Assembly (NCBI RefSeq): GCF_012489685.1
Contig: NC_080044.1
Coordinates: 82,198,732 to 82,262,731 of the forward strand
DNA length: 64,000 nt
Direction: 5' to 3'
DNA from: Lotus japonicus
Taxonomy: Eukaryota > Streptophyta > Magnoliopsida > Fabales > Fabaceae
Shown: positions 11,560-21,520 of the stretch, in pieces
Layout of the letters: each line of letters opens with the position of its first letter
How positions within the stretch are numbered: position 1 is the stretch's first letter
Position numbers and translations under genes: made by a program
The notes under the pieces: model-generated
What the model saw: the letters and a program-made list of their open reading frames with translations, nothing else
Told to the model about the DNA's origin: nothing
Databases searched by the model: none

Positions 11560-12292
11560 AGGAACGTCCATTTGGACTAAAACACTTTGGCTTCCTGTTA
11601 TGGAGCATCTGGAAAAACAGAAACCTTGTGGTTTTTCAAAACCAACCTTTCACCCCAGCAACGTCTTGGCGATGGCTAACCATCTAGCTATGGAAACCGG
11701 CCTTAGCACCATGAACCAAGGAAACCAGAGGCCGGCCTGCGCAGTCGGCTTACACTAACACCTTGATTGGTTGGGAGTTCCCACCTCTAGAATGGACCAA
11801 ATTCAACGTTGATGGTTCGGTGATATACCCAAATAGCCTAGCAGCCTGCGGAGGAGGCTGATGGGATTCTGCATAAATTTGGGGTCGTCCAACGTTCTAG
11901 TTGCAGAATTCTGGGGTATCCTCACGGCTCTCCCAATTGCTTGGGACAAGAGGCTCTTCAAGGTAATCATCGAAAGCGACTCTACCACGGCCATAACTCT
12001 CATTGACAAAGGGTGTGAACCGCACCACCCTTATGCTGCTTTTGTTGGAGCAATCCGATGCTGGAAGGAGAAACCATGGGAAGTGAGATTCGCTCACACT
12101 AGAAGAGAGGGGAACTTTGTAGCTGATTTTTTAGCTAACTTAGGCCATTCTGTTAGTTTTGGGACTCTCCATTTAGCTGAACCCCCCCCCCCCCCCCCCT
12201 GTGGGATGTAGTTACCTCCTTTATGGGGATTGTATGGGAGTTTCCTATCCCAGAAGTTGGGGCTTGCCATACATTGTGAAAAAAAAAAAAAC
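11560..12292 (+). pseudogene. LINE remnant: RNase H domain and poly(A) tail
   Basis: Conceptual reading gives LWSIWKNRNLVVF near 11600, the end of a plant LINE reverse-transcriptase region. It is followed by FNVDGSV (RNase H start, about 11801–11821) and then, after a stop and frame change near 11858, by AEFWGILTALPIAWDKRLF and the acidic ESDSTTA motif. The domain ends with TRREGNFVADFLANLGH (11861–12211). A run of 18 C at 12182–12199 and an A-rich tail at 12280–12291 follow. The rest of the LINE is missing, as usual for 5'-truncated insertions. It is broken and not functional. Confidence 0.75.
12182..12199. repeat. Homopolymer of 18 C
   Basis: Eighteen consecutive C lie inside the LINE remnant. 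The length may be unstable or affected by sequencing error. Confidence 0.9.
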
Positions 12293-13277
12293 TAGCACAA
12301 GAACTCTAACGAGTTTCTCCTAGCATCATGCGGGTCAGCCCTGTTGTGAGGATACTTAAGGCTTGGGCCTTTGCTTGAATTCAGCCCAATGTTGCAATTT
12401 AAGTCATTTTAGGTGGTGGGAGTGACCAACAAAAAAAAGGTGGTAGTGAATATGCCAATTGCCAAGAATAAACAAAAGGGGAAGAATATAAACGAAGGGT
12501 AAAGATTGGATGCTTTATAAATTAAGTTTATGCTAATTCTCGTGAGAAAGAAGAATGAGTCCAATATATGCAGTATTTATATATATTCTTTGGTTGAAAA
12601 AAGTCCAGGAAGATGCAATGATCCCCCATTTTAAGGCTAAAGCTCATGATTTATTTAGTTTTCTTCACCTCTCATTTTTAATTTGTTCTTCAATTTTCCT
12701 ATAATTTTCATCATCTTACGGCTATCTTAATTCATCATCTCACCATTTAAAATTTGAGCTGTACTTAATGTTGTACCTATGTGTTTAATGTAGTACAGCT
12801 TAACTCAGACAATTAGCTCAGATCATTAATTAGATGTAAAATGACTCTTAATTTTCATGTTGGATGTGTAGATTTCTACAAATACTTTCCTCAATTCCAT
12901 TCTTATCTCTCCTCACAGAAACAATCAAATAACAACAATGTCAAAGAAATGGATAAACAATTCTTGCGCATATACAATTTGCGCACTCGATCAAATGAAA
13001 GATGAGTTACTTGACAAAAGTTCATGTGATATAATTCCTATAATTATACTGCATTTATGTTTCAAATTGCAGTTCATAACCACAATTACAACATCATAAC
13101 AGATTTTGGAGTCACCTTATTCACACCGGTCAATCACAATTGCGGCCGTATCAATCTACATTAATGCGCAAATTCGCAAGGCTTCGGCAACCACACCTTA
13201 ATATCCTTGATTGCATTAGCTTATTTAACACAAAAGGGTGAAGAAAAATGATTTAATACGTACATGCTTATATTGAA
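12293..13277. other. Intergenic
   Basis: No gene is seen. The right end is the 3' flank of the minus-strand small gene ending at 13278. Confidence 0.5.
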
Positions 13278-13550
13278 TCACACCTCAATTTTTCTACTTG
13301 ATTGCTCTGTTCTGTTGTTGCGCCACACATACTTAGCTTGATGTTGCCGGCACCGGAATGACCCTGGATGCTGTGACGGCGAGCACACACACCGCTTCAT
13401 TGATCCCACCTCGCCGGAGCTTCCACCTTCGCTGCTAGCCTCTGCTGTCACCGCCAGTTCTTGCCCTTCAACCACCATAGGTAGTACTACTGCCCCCCTG
13501 AACACATGCCATCTAATTCTGTGCACCGCCACAAAAGGAACTCTTGACAC
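13278..13550 (-). CDS. Small protein with CVCSPSQHPGSFRCRQH motif
   Basis: Intronless minus-strand frame of 90 residues from the first ATG at 13550; a shorter start at Met25 (13478) is also possible. The core CVCSPSQHPGSFRCRQHQ (residues about 54–71), followed by a YVW, places it in the same small plant family as the gene at 9601–9882. The two differ outside the core: this one is acidic and Gly/Ser-rich before the motif, not basic. No targeting signal is clear; the first 24 residues are basic and hydrophobic. Function is unknown. A G-box and an ABRE-like motif lie 270–320 bp upstream, and LTR element A is inserted just beyond them. Confidence 0.75.
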   Translation of the reverse strand: MSRVPFVAVHRIRWHVFRGAVVLPMVVEGQELAVTAEASSEGGSSGEVGSMKRCVCSPSQHPGSFRCRQHQAKYVWRNNRTEQSSRKIEV

Positions 13551-13821
13551 ATTTTTTCTTCTATTTCTTCTCTGTCTTTCTTATTCCTCTTTAGTGATCT
13601 TGAGTGTTTGGCTCAAACTAAAGGCTCATAAATTTGTAGATAGATTCCTTGAGAGTGGTTTGTGTTTGCGTTTTTCTATTGGAATTGGAATTGGAATTTG
13701 GACATATCATATCACTCTGCATTGGTCCAAAGCCACTATTGAACAAAGCTAGTGTGTGTATGTGTGTGGGCCAAAGAAGAAAACAGAGCAACTCTCTGTA
13801 GCCACCTGTTTCTGATGCTGC

Positions 13822-13870
13822 CACGTGAGCATGTTTCGTGCCTCTAATCCAAGAGTTACTCCTACGTGGC
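13822..13870 (-). promoter_or_regulatory. G-box (CACGTG) and ABRE-like ACGTGGC upstream of the small minus-strand gene
   Basis: CACGTG at 13822–13827 and ACGTGGC at 13864–13870 match bZIP/bHLH and ABA-response core elements. They lie 272 and 314 bp upstream of the ATG at 13550. Position and pairing suggest real cis-elements, but this is inference. Confidence 0.45.
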
Positions 13871-13897
13871 ATGTGCTTGCTCACTTGGATATAAATG

Positions 13898-14114
13898 TGG
13901 TCTGATATGGGCTTATTGATTAGTTGGGCTTATCAGCCTAATGTAAATATGAGTCACGCAACCCATGGTCCGGGCGGACCGAAACTCAATCTATAAATAT
14001 CAGACACCATCCAAGCGGTGGGGGATCTAATTTTTCAGGCATTTTTCTAGTTTCGTTCATTCTCTATCGCTCTCAAACTGGTTAGCCCTTGCTCGATAGT
14101 TCCATACCGGAACA
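13898..14114 (+). repeat. 5' LTR of element A
   Basis: 217 bp, TG…CA ends, TATAAATA at 13992–13999; two mismatches to the 3' LTR (a/g near 13956, t/c near 14010). Confidence 0.92.
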
Positions 14115-14132
14115 TTGGCGCCCACCGTGGGG
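14115..14132 (+). other. Primer binding site of element A
   Basis: TTGGCGCCCACCGTGGGG begins directly after the LTR. The same sequence follows the 5' LTR of element B. I do not assign the tRNA with certainty. Confidence 0.75.
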
Positions 14133-16652
14133 CTTCTGTAAAACAAATCCCTACTACCACGAACAAGAGGCTATGTGATTTCTACTTCTGAGAGAGGAGG
14201 GCGAACGAAATTGAAGGGAAAGCGATGCAATCAATTTATGTCAAAATGTCAGTTTCAAAAGGATGGTTACATCAAACCAAAAATTTGCTCAACGCACTAT
14301 GAGAATGGGAGTTCATGGTAGACACAAATCATTCATGTTTGATGGATCTGCTTCGCCACTCAAACAACATTAGGAAACAGATAGAGGAAACGTGAAGGAG
14401 AGCAGAGAAGAGAAAACGGCGGAACTCCTTGGTGCTCGCGGGCGTCGACGACGAAGAGGACGTGAACGGAGGCGGCGAAACTCCTTGGTGCTCGCGGGCG
14501 ATGCGTTTTGTGGGCGGTGGAAGGGTTGAACAAAGTGGTTCGCCTTTACCATCGTCCATGCTCCTTCTCTTTCAATCCTTTTTCAATTTTGCAGTTCCTA
14601 AACTTCACAAATGACAGAGGTCAAGTAGATTGAAGGTTGGAGGATCACAATTTGGGTTTGGAAATCAAGATGGAGAACCACCTCTGTAGCCGGACCTGGT
14701 TCAAAACCATCAACAGATCCCAATTCATTCATTTTGGAACTGCACAACCGCCACTTTTGAGTTGCAACCGCCCACTCAATTTCAACCGCCACGACCAGAA
14801 TTTAAACGACCATTTTGTCTCAACTGCTATTTTCGGAGTTTGCAACCGCTCATGCTTTCTCAACCGCCACTCTGGGTCGAAATCGTCCATGTTCGCCCAT
14901 GAGTTCAATAAAACCAAATTGATTCAGGACCATTCAAACAGATCCTTGTTCCTCCAAATATTTCTTCTACTTTCTGTTTCAGTTTTGTTTCCATTAGATT
15001 TGTGCTCCGATTATCAATGGTTTGAAATTAATTCCATCATTCTTTTCTTTGTGTTTGATACGAGAAAGAGAGGGGCATGGCGGATTAAGAAGAAGGAGCT
15101 TATGAGTTGGAGCACACCAACTGTTCGACGAAATGCTTCAGCCAAACTTTGCATCTTCAAATGCCATAATGCTTGTCAATTCTGTCATCATGTACCAGGG
15201 CAGTGTTATTTCCTTTCCACTAGATTGATTTGCTAATTTTGCATATGTGAATTCTTATCTATCATTTAAATTGGGGTATCATGACTGAAATTGTGATATG
15301 AATTGGTGTAATTTTACTTTCTTTACTGTTCAACTTTCCATTTTTGAAAATGGTAGAAGAAATGCTAGCAGGCTTGATAATGTTGGATTATGTTTGCTGT
15401 ACTTTTTATCATAAGATGATGGTCCTATTCATGAGCTTTTCTTGCCTGAGACAATGCTTCCAGAACTTTTTAGAGTTATCTGCATAGGAGAATTATGCAG
15501 CATTTTGTGCTTCATGAATATCTGGCTGGAAATTGGTTTTCTAAAGTTCGTTTTGGCTTCAGCACCAAGTGTTTTGCTTTAATACAAAGTTTGATTTTAT
15601 CTTGAGTGGTTATTTCCTCGCGTGACTTGCCCTCACGATGTTGGATTTCTTGAATTCATAAATAGTCGATCTCCAATCATGCTATGTGTATACTTGAATA
15701 GTACTTTTGAGGTCTATAAACCTTCGTTTGTTCTAAATATGACTGTTGACGTGTCATGTTTTCTTTTACAAATCCTTTTGATCAACTTGCTATCAAGAAA
15801 TTATAACTTCAATGCTGACTTTGCTATATATGTCTTTAGGACTTCAAATAGAACTGACAAAAAACCAAAGAGAAGGATGCTGAGTTTTCAAAACATAATA
15901 ACTTTTGTTTGTGATTTTTGTAACTCCTTAGCAGTGGCTTTTGAATAGTACTTTCGAGGTCTCTGAATTGTTGAGCAAATGTGACTCAGGAATCTTCTTC
16001 CATTCATCCTCATCATAACTTGTGTTTATACAGTTTTCTGTTGTCTTTGTTCTGTCTGAATTGATTTGCTTCGGACTTCTTATCAGCATTCTCATTCTTT
16101 TCTGCATTGATCTTGTCTGTGATATCCGGTTGTAGAATTGCCTGCTTTAACATATGCAGTACCAAAATTGAATTCATGTTACAAATGAAGAAAATAATTG
16201 ATCGGTTATTTGTTTGCTTGTGAGGATGCATATGCATGAGTTGTTATGTGTATGAGTCAGCATGAACTGATCTGAGTATGCAATAGTCAGGAAGGGAGTA
16301 GTTTGTTTAAGTCTGAACATTCTGGTTTGATGATAGACATCTTCAATCATGTACCAGGGGGGCTTGTATGTGCACTGCCTATTTGATGGACTAGCTCAAA
16401 ATAGGAGATGAGAATGACAGACACTTCCTAGGAGGAGGCATGTGAACAAGAAGTGGGTTGGTATCAAAGAACATGAAGTCTGGAATCGTGAAAAGCGAGT
16501 AGGGCGACGCAAATTGGACCGCCCTGCCCAAGTCCCAAAGGCGCAAAGATATGACATCTGTGCCGGTGACTTTCGAAAGTGGTGATGAGTTGACTAAAAC
16601 CAGTCAAAGCACACAACATTATGTACAGAAAAAGAGAAAAAAACAAGCGTGA
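14133..16652 (+). other. Unidentified interior of element A, possibly captured DNA
   Basis: No retroviral protein is visible. It contains a near-exact duplication of about 26 bp ('aactccttggtgctcgcggg') near 14422 and 14479, and a field of 'caaccgccac' words (14740–14880). A 199-codon frame (14637–15236) is of unknown meaning. Codon use and frame length are not convincing for a gene. Confidence 0.5.
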
Positions 16653-16852
16653 ACTCTTTTCTCTACCCCAGGCGGGAGAGTTTTTAACGAGGCATAACCT
16701 TTTATAAAATGTTCAAGGGCGTAACATTTTATTTGTATGCACTCTTTTCTCTACCCCAGGCGGGAGAGTTTTTAACGAGGCATCAACTATAAATGAATAA
16801 CAGGTATGCACTCTTTTCTCTACCCCAGGCGGGAGAGTTTTAACGAGGCATA
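16653..16852 (+). repeat. Three tandem stem-loop repeats in element A
   Basis: Copies at 16653–16696, 16741–16784 and 16810–16852 share ACTCTTTT followed by CTCTACCCCAGGCGGGAGAG and TTTTTAACGAGGCAT. The middle part can fold: CTCT, one bulged A and CCC pair with GGG and AGAG. The same unit occurs twice in element B. Confidence 0.9.
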
Positions 16853-17817
16853 ACCTTTTTAAAGTGATCAAGGGCGTATCATTTTACTTATTTCTTTTAC
16901 CCATAGCGGAAACTTATCAACTAAGGTCTATCAATTGGGCGACGTCAGACAATTGAGAAAAGAGTAAGTCTCTTAAAACAAGAGCATTCGACCACGAATT
17001 CATAAGCACAGTCTTAAATTGGATTTAAGCTTGTCCAAACTAAGCACAAGTCTCCACGCGAGCATACTAATGAAATCAAATATCGTGACTTTGATTTCCA
17101 TGAATAACTATGTCAAAAATGAAAATTTGACTAAGTTATATACACGAAGGCCTTATGATTCCAAAGTAGTTGATTAAGTTTAAACTTTATAAAATTTTGA
17201 GATTCACTCAAGAGTATTTTACTATATACAGTAAAATAAGAAAGCGATGTGCTTGAATAATGATGAAGGCGGATCAATTCCGATGAAAAGTAAAGAAACA
17301 CATAATGATTCTGATGGAAAGTTCATCTTACAAAGAATACACTACACTGAGCATAGATGAATGTGCAAGCGATATGAAGTAAGTGTGTTCCATGTTATTG
17401 ATTTACATTTAAGTCTTCAACTTTTATTTTGTTCAAGTTTCAAATTATTGTGCATTATTACTTGTGGTATTATGAGAGCAGGTTGTAATCATGGTTTAGG
17501 GGAAGAGAAAATTATTCATGATAATGACAGTGAGGCTGTGATTGATGCGAAGAGGTGATTTTGGTCAACTTGCACACGCTACACAAAGATCAAGAAGTAA
17601 CAGCAAAAGTTGAAATGACAAAGGAATGACTACTTAGCTTTTATGCCTTTTAAATTTTGATTTTGGAGCCTGTGTGCCCATTATTTCCTTTGCACATTTT
17701 GGGCGTGTCAATTACTTGTTAGTCTTTGTGTAGTGTTGGGTGAGTTGATTACTTGTGGGCTCGAAAAAAGACACACTTCGTCTTAAAGCTTTTAAGACTC
17801 GGTGTCTTGTGGGCTTG

Positions 17818-18034
17818 TGGTCTGATATGGGCTTATTGATTAGTTGGGCTTATCAGCCTAATGTAAATATGGGTCACGCAACCCATGGTCCGGGCGGACC
17901 GAAACTCAATCTATAAATATCAGACACCACCCAAGCGGTGGGGGATCTAATTTTTCAGGCATTTTTCTAGTTTCGTTCATTCTCTATCGCTCTCAAACTG
18001 GTTAGCCCTTGCTCGATAGTTCCATACCGGAACA
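17818..18034 (+). repeat. 3' LTR of element A
   Basis: 217 bp, ends in CCGGAACA, followed by the AAATG duplication. No polypurine tract is visible just before it (…CTTGTGGGCTTG). Confidence 0.92.
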
Positions 18035-18039
18035 AAATG

Positions 18040-18375
18040 AAAGGGGCCTTAATGAGGCGGGTAAGGTAAGGGGATGGCTAACCGCCACTGGATTTTGTGC
18101 AAGGTATAAGAGGACACCACTTTTTCACCTCCACCTTGATAAATAAGAAAAGAGAAATGAGAGAAATTAGTGATATTATAGGTAAGGTGACAGAAAACGC
18201 TTACAGAGATAGAAAAAAAAGTATGTTGAAATGAGATGCGAGAGAAAATGAAGTGTGAATGTATCATTACTCGAGTAAAATGTCACTGATATCTAGGGTT
18301 GTAGATGTATGTTTTTAACAAAACAAGCGTAATTTGAAAGATGTTTTGCATATCTAACATGAAGCTTGAACTAGA
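18040..18375. other. Intergenic GA-rich repeat
   Basis: The region 18095–18290 belongs to the GA-rich dispersed family (agaaaagagaaatgagagaa, ending near 'atgtatcattactc'). No gene. Confidence 0.45.
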
Positions 18376-18737
18376 GTGTGGCGCGAATGGTTACAGTGCA
18401 GTCATGAAGGGTGCGACAAACAACTAGATTTTGGGAATTTCGTCGAGCTGCTAGTAGTCAAGACAAGTATGCAGCATGGGTGGAACCTTGGCTTCCGAAA
18501 TATTGTACGTGCCTTAGATTGTATGACAGTGGTGGGCGTTCTTCAACTACTGTTGACATGAGTAGTAATTGGGAGAGGGATACAATCTACAAAATCAGAG
18601 TCATGCTTCTTTGGGATTGGCATGTTACGGTTGTTCATATCTCTCAAGATGCAAATAATGCGACGAACATGTTAGCTCGCAAGCGTCGAGAGATGGTTTT
18701 TTGCATCGCATCTGGAAGCATCATCCCTCTAATGTGA
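18376..18737 (+). pseudogene. LINE RNase H remnant with a frame break
   Basis: One frame (to 18561) gives QHGWNLGFRNIVRALDC, the middle of a plant LINE RNase H domain. The next frame (to 18737) gives SSNWERDTIYKIRVML, then DWHVTVVHISQDANNATNMLA, the closing HIxxxxN…LA motif. The frame changes near 18560. Only this domain remains. Confidence 0.7.
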
Positions 18738-19650
18738 TCTCATCCTTGTATTAAAATACAATTGTAGTGTAGTTTGTTATTCTAATTTTCTTTCCCTTTG
18801 TAACAAAAAAAATACTCAAGTGTTCTCCATCTTCATGATCTTCATTTTCAAACACTCATTACTCATAATCTAACACACTTAATCTCACTTCATTTTCACA
18901 TTCTTTAAACTTAGTCAGGCTGGATTAGTTCGTGTTTGGAACTGTAATGTAGTTAATGAAAAACCAACCCAACCCAACAAGTTTGGTTAGTTCTTTGCTT
19001 GAACCAACAACTCGTGGTACAACCCTACCAATAAGTACACACTTAAATATAAAATTGATTGCATATCTTAATTACTTCCAATAGTTCAAAAAAAATCACT
19101 TTCAATTTGTAATTTTATAAAGAATCCTCCATGTAAACTAAGGAAAAATGTCTCCGAATGATAGCCAAAGTAATAAAAGTCAGGGAACACATAGGTTGAA
19201 TGTAGGAGGTTCGGTGATTAATTCGTGCAAATTATCTTTCTCATGTGAAAAACAAAAAGCGTGAAAATATAGATTGTGTAAGTATTATAGTTATTATCTT
19301 CAAAATCAGTTGCTGATAATAATATTGTCAACAACGGCTAGTGAGTGATCATATGTAAAACGTGTGTGTTTGATACAAAATGATAGAATATTCAATTGTA
19401 TATGTAGATAATAATGGTATTTAATTGGTCATGACAGTATATCTTTTCTTTTCATGGTAAAATAACAATAATTAGTAATCTTATAAGATAAATAAAAAAA
19501 ATTGAAAATTATTAATCAACGCGTGTGGAATCCGAGTTTAGTCGTCGTTGGTGGCGTTTCTGGAAACTCACACTTTCCTTCCTTCCTTCCTTCCTTCCAT
19601 TAGTTGAAAATTTCCTTTCAGTACAAGAGACTCTTCTTCTTCGCTTCACC
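18738..19650. other. Intergenic and promoter region of the AG-peptide gene
   Basis: AT-rich, no gene. A CTTC-type tetranucleotide repeat is at about 19575–19598, shortly before the TATA box. Confidence 0.5.
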
Positions 19651-19658
19651 TATAAATA
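19651..19658 (+). promoter_or_regulatory. TATA box of the AG-peptide gene
   Basis: TATAAATA lies 140 bp before the ATG at 19791, predicting a leader of about 105–110 nt that is CT-rich. Confidence 0.7.
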
Positions 19659-19790
19659 ACACCTCTTCCACGCTTCACTCACCAAATTCAAATCCTTCAC
19701 AAATTCTACTAGTAACTACCAATTTTTCACTTCTCTCCTCTCTCATACCTCGATCGATTTTCTCTCTGTTCGATTAATTTTCCCGGAAAA

Positions 19791-19991
19791 ATGTTGCAAT
19801 CAGTGAGGTTTTTCTCTTTCGCGATTCTCAGTTTGGTTCTCTTCGCCATCTCCGATCTCGGCGGTGCTCACGCGTTTTCTCCTGTTTCCGCGCCTGCTCC
19901 TGCGCCTACCAGTGATGGCGCCGCGTTGGATCAAGGAATTGCTTACCTCCTCTTGCTGGTGGCTCTGGCGATCACATACATCTTCCATTGA
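19791..19991 (+). CDS. Arabinogalactan (AG) peptide, GPI-anchored
   Basis: Intronless, 66 residues. Residues 1–27 are a signal peptide ending near GGAHA. The short mature core is FSPVSAPAPAPTSDGAALDQ, with the Ala-Pro repeats that are hydroxylated and glycosylated in arabinogalactan proteins. The C-terminal hydrophobic segment GIAYLLLLVALAITYIF is the GPI-anchor signal. The string APAPTSDG..xDQGIAYLL is the hallmark of the AGP16/20/22/41 group of AG peptides. The product should be attached to the outer face of the plasma membrane. The length is normal for the family. Confidence 0.9.
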   Translation: MLQSVRFFSFAILSLVLFAISDLGGAHAFSPVSAPAPAPTSDGAALDQGIAYLLLLVALAITYIFH

Positions 19992-20639
19992 TTCATTTTT
20001 CTGTTCTATTTCAACGATTATTATTTGAGATTATTTTCTCTTAATTTTTAGTTGTCGATGGAATTTCTGGATTTTCTTTTATTTTTTATGCTCCATGTAA
20101 TTATTGAAGAGATTAATTAAGATATGATTATTCATTATTGTTACTTGTTAGTATCTCCATTCCTTTTGCCTTTACTTTCTTTCTCATCCATCGGTTCCTT
20201 TTAGACGCGGTTTGCTTTTTTATGCACTTTTATGCTTTATTTTATTCTTTTCCGCAAGATGGAGAAAATGAAGTAACATATAGAATCAAGAACTTGAAGA
20301 ATTTAAGTTATAAAAAAAAAAGAACTTGAAGAATTTAAGCTGATAACACCTAAACTTATATTCCATTATCCAATTGTGTATTAAGTGTGTGAGGGAACTT
20401 TATTTTCTTAATTTATTAAAAGAGTGTTTTTCGCTACAAGTGATGGAGTTGTGTAGTGTTTGAATCATGTGTTTCGTGAATGTTGGTTGAGCAAGCATGT
20501 GTGATTCTCCTCTATTTCAGGTTTTTCTTAATCTTATGATGTAGATCATAATTTTGATGAGAGGTTTGGTAGTATTATATTAACAACTCACGCCGCTTGT
20601 GTTGCACTCGGTTTGCTGGTGCTTGTGTTCATATGATAA
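19992..20639. other. 3' UTR of the AG-peptide gene and intergenic DNA
   Basis: No gene is seen. An 'agaacttgaagaatttaag' duplicate occurs near 20287 and 20320. Confidence 0.5.
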
Positions 20640-21280
20640 TGGCATTGACTCCCTCCGACGATAGGCTCCCATAAGATCAATTTGGATGTGGCTGACACTT
20701 TAGGTAGATGGGGGTGTGGCTCCGGTGTTTGGAACTGTGAAGGTACTTATAGCGCTCCTAATAAAAAGGAGGAGATGAGTGTTGGGGTTACGGTTGCCGA
20801 AGCGTTGCACTTCAAGTTGGGATAAACCTGACTTTTGAGGTTGTGTTTCTCACAAATTATGTTAGAGTTTGACTACAAGTTTGTGATTAAGACAATTGTT
20901 GGGAAGGAGAGACAAAATTCTTATCTAGGGCTAGTGTTACGATATTTTGCTGATATGGTTTCTTTGTTTAGCTCCATCTCCTTTTCCTTTGTTCGGATGG
21001 TTCCTACTAACTCTCGCTCCTAAGAACCGCACGTGTGATTTCCCCCACATACGACTCAAGTGGCGAGGTTTTGAAGACGCCGCATTCGATCCCCTATCAG
21101 AGATGGAATTGGCGCGCGTAAGGATGCCAATTGTGTGGCACATTGTTTGGCTCAACCCTCATTACTCATGAGAATGATGTTTGGACTGCCAATTTTCCTA
21201 ATTGTATTCTTGCCCATAAGCCCATTCATCATCCGATATTTTGTCAAGAACTTTTTAATAAGAGCCTCCCTTTGCCATTG
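20640..21280 (+). pseudogene. Degenerate LINE RNase H remnant
   Basis: Broken frames give VAEALHFKLG near 20800 and, near 21113–21163, ARKDANCVAHCLAQPSL, the typical end of the LINE RNase H domain. Several stops and frame changes separate them. This is an old remnant without function. Confidence 0.6.
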
Positions 21281-21520
21281 AAAATAAAATTATTTTGACT
21301 TGTCAACAAATATCTAGACATAATAAACTCAGCTTAAAGATTCACACAATATAACTTTCTCTATTTAGAAATGAGTTTTCAGAAAATTATATATAGAGAA
21401 AAAGAGATAGCTAGAGTTTCATTTTTATGCACCAAGTGTAAAAGTTTTCGCAAGTGCATTATTTTCCTTGTTCTGAAAACGATTATTAGGGTTCTTCGTG
21501 TTGCTCTCGGAGACTCAACA

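Larger units (their letters stand above)
13893..18039 (+). mobile_element. Element A: non-autonomous LTR retrotransposon (4137 bp plus AAATG duplications)
   Basis: LTRs of 217 bp at 13898–14114 and 17818–18034 (TGGTCTG…CGGAACA) differ at two positions. Target duplications AAATG are at 13893–13897 and 18035–18039. A PBS-like sequence TTGGCGCCCACCGTGGGG starts at 14115, directly after the LTR, and is the same as in element B. Each LTR has TATAAATA (13992 in the 5' copy). The interior has no gag-pol frame: 14130–16650 is unrelated to retroviral genes, and 16653–17187 is homologous to the 3' non-coding part of element B. It therefore fits a LARD-type element mobilised in trans. Confidence 0.9.

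Noticed and set aside
14329..14614. Short frames on both strands inside element A
   Set aside because: They are short, overlapping and without motifs; they fall on a local duplication.
21371..21520. N-terminal extension of the FRIGIDA-like protein by 50 residues
   Set aside because: The extension is hydrophobic/basic and unlike the family; the ATG at 21521 starts the conserved acidic coiled-coil region.
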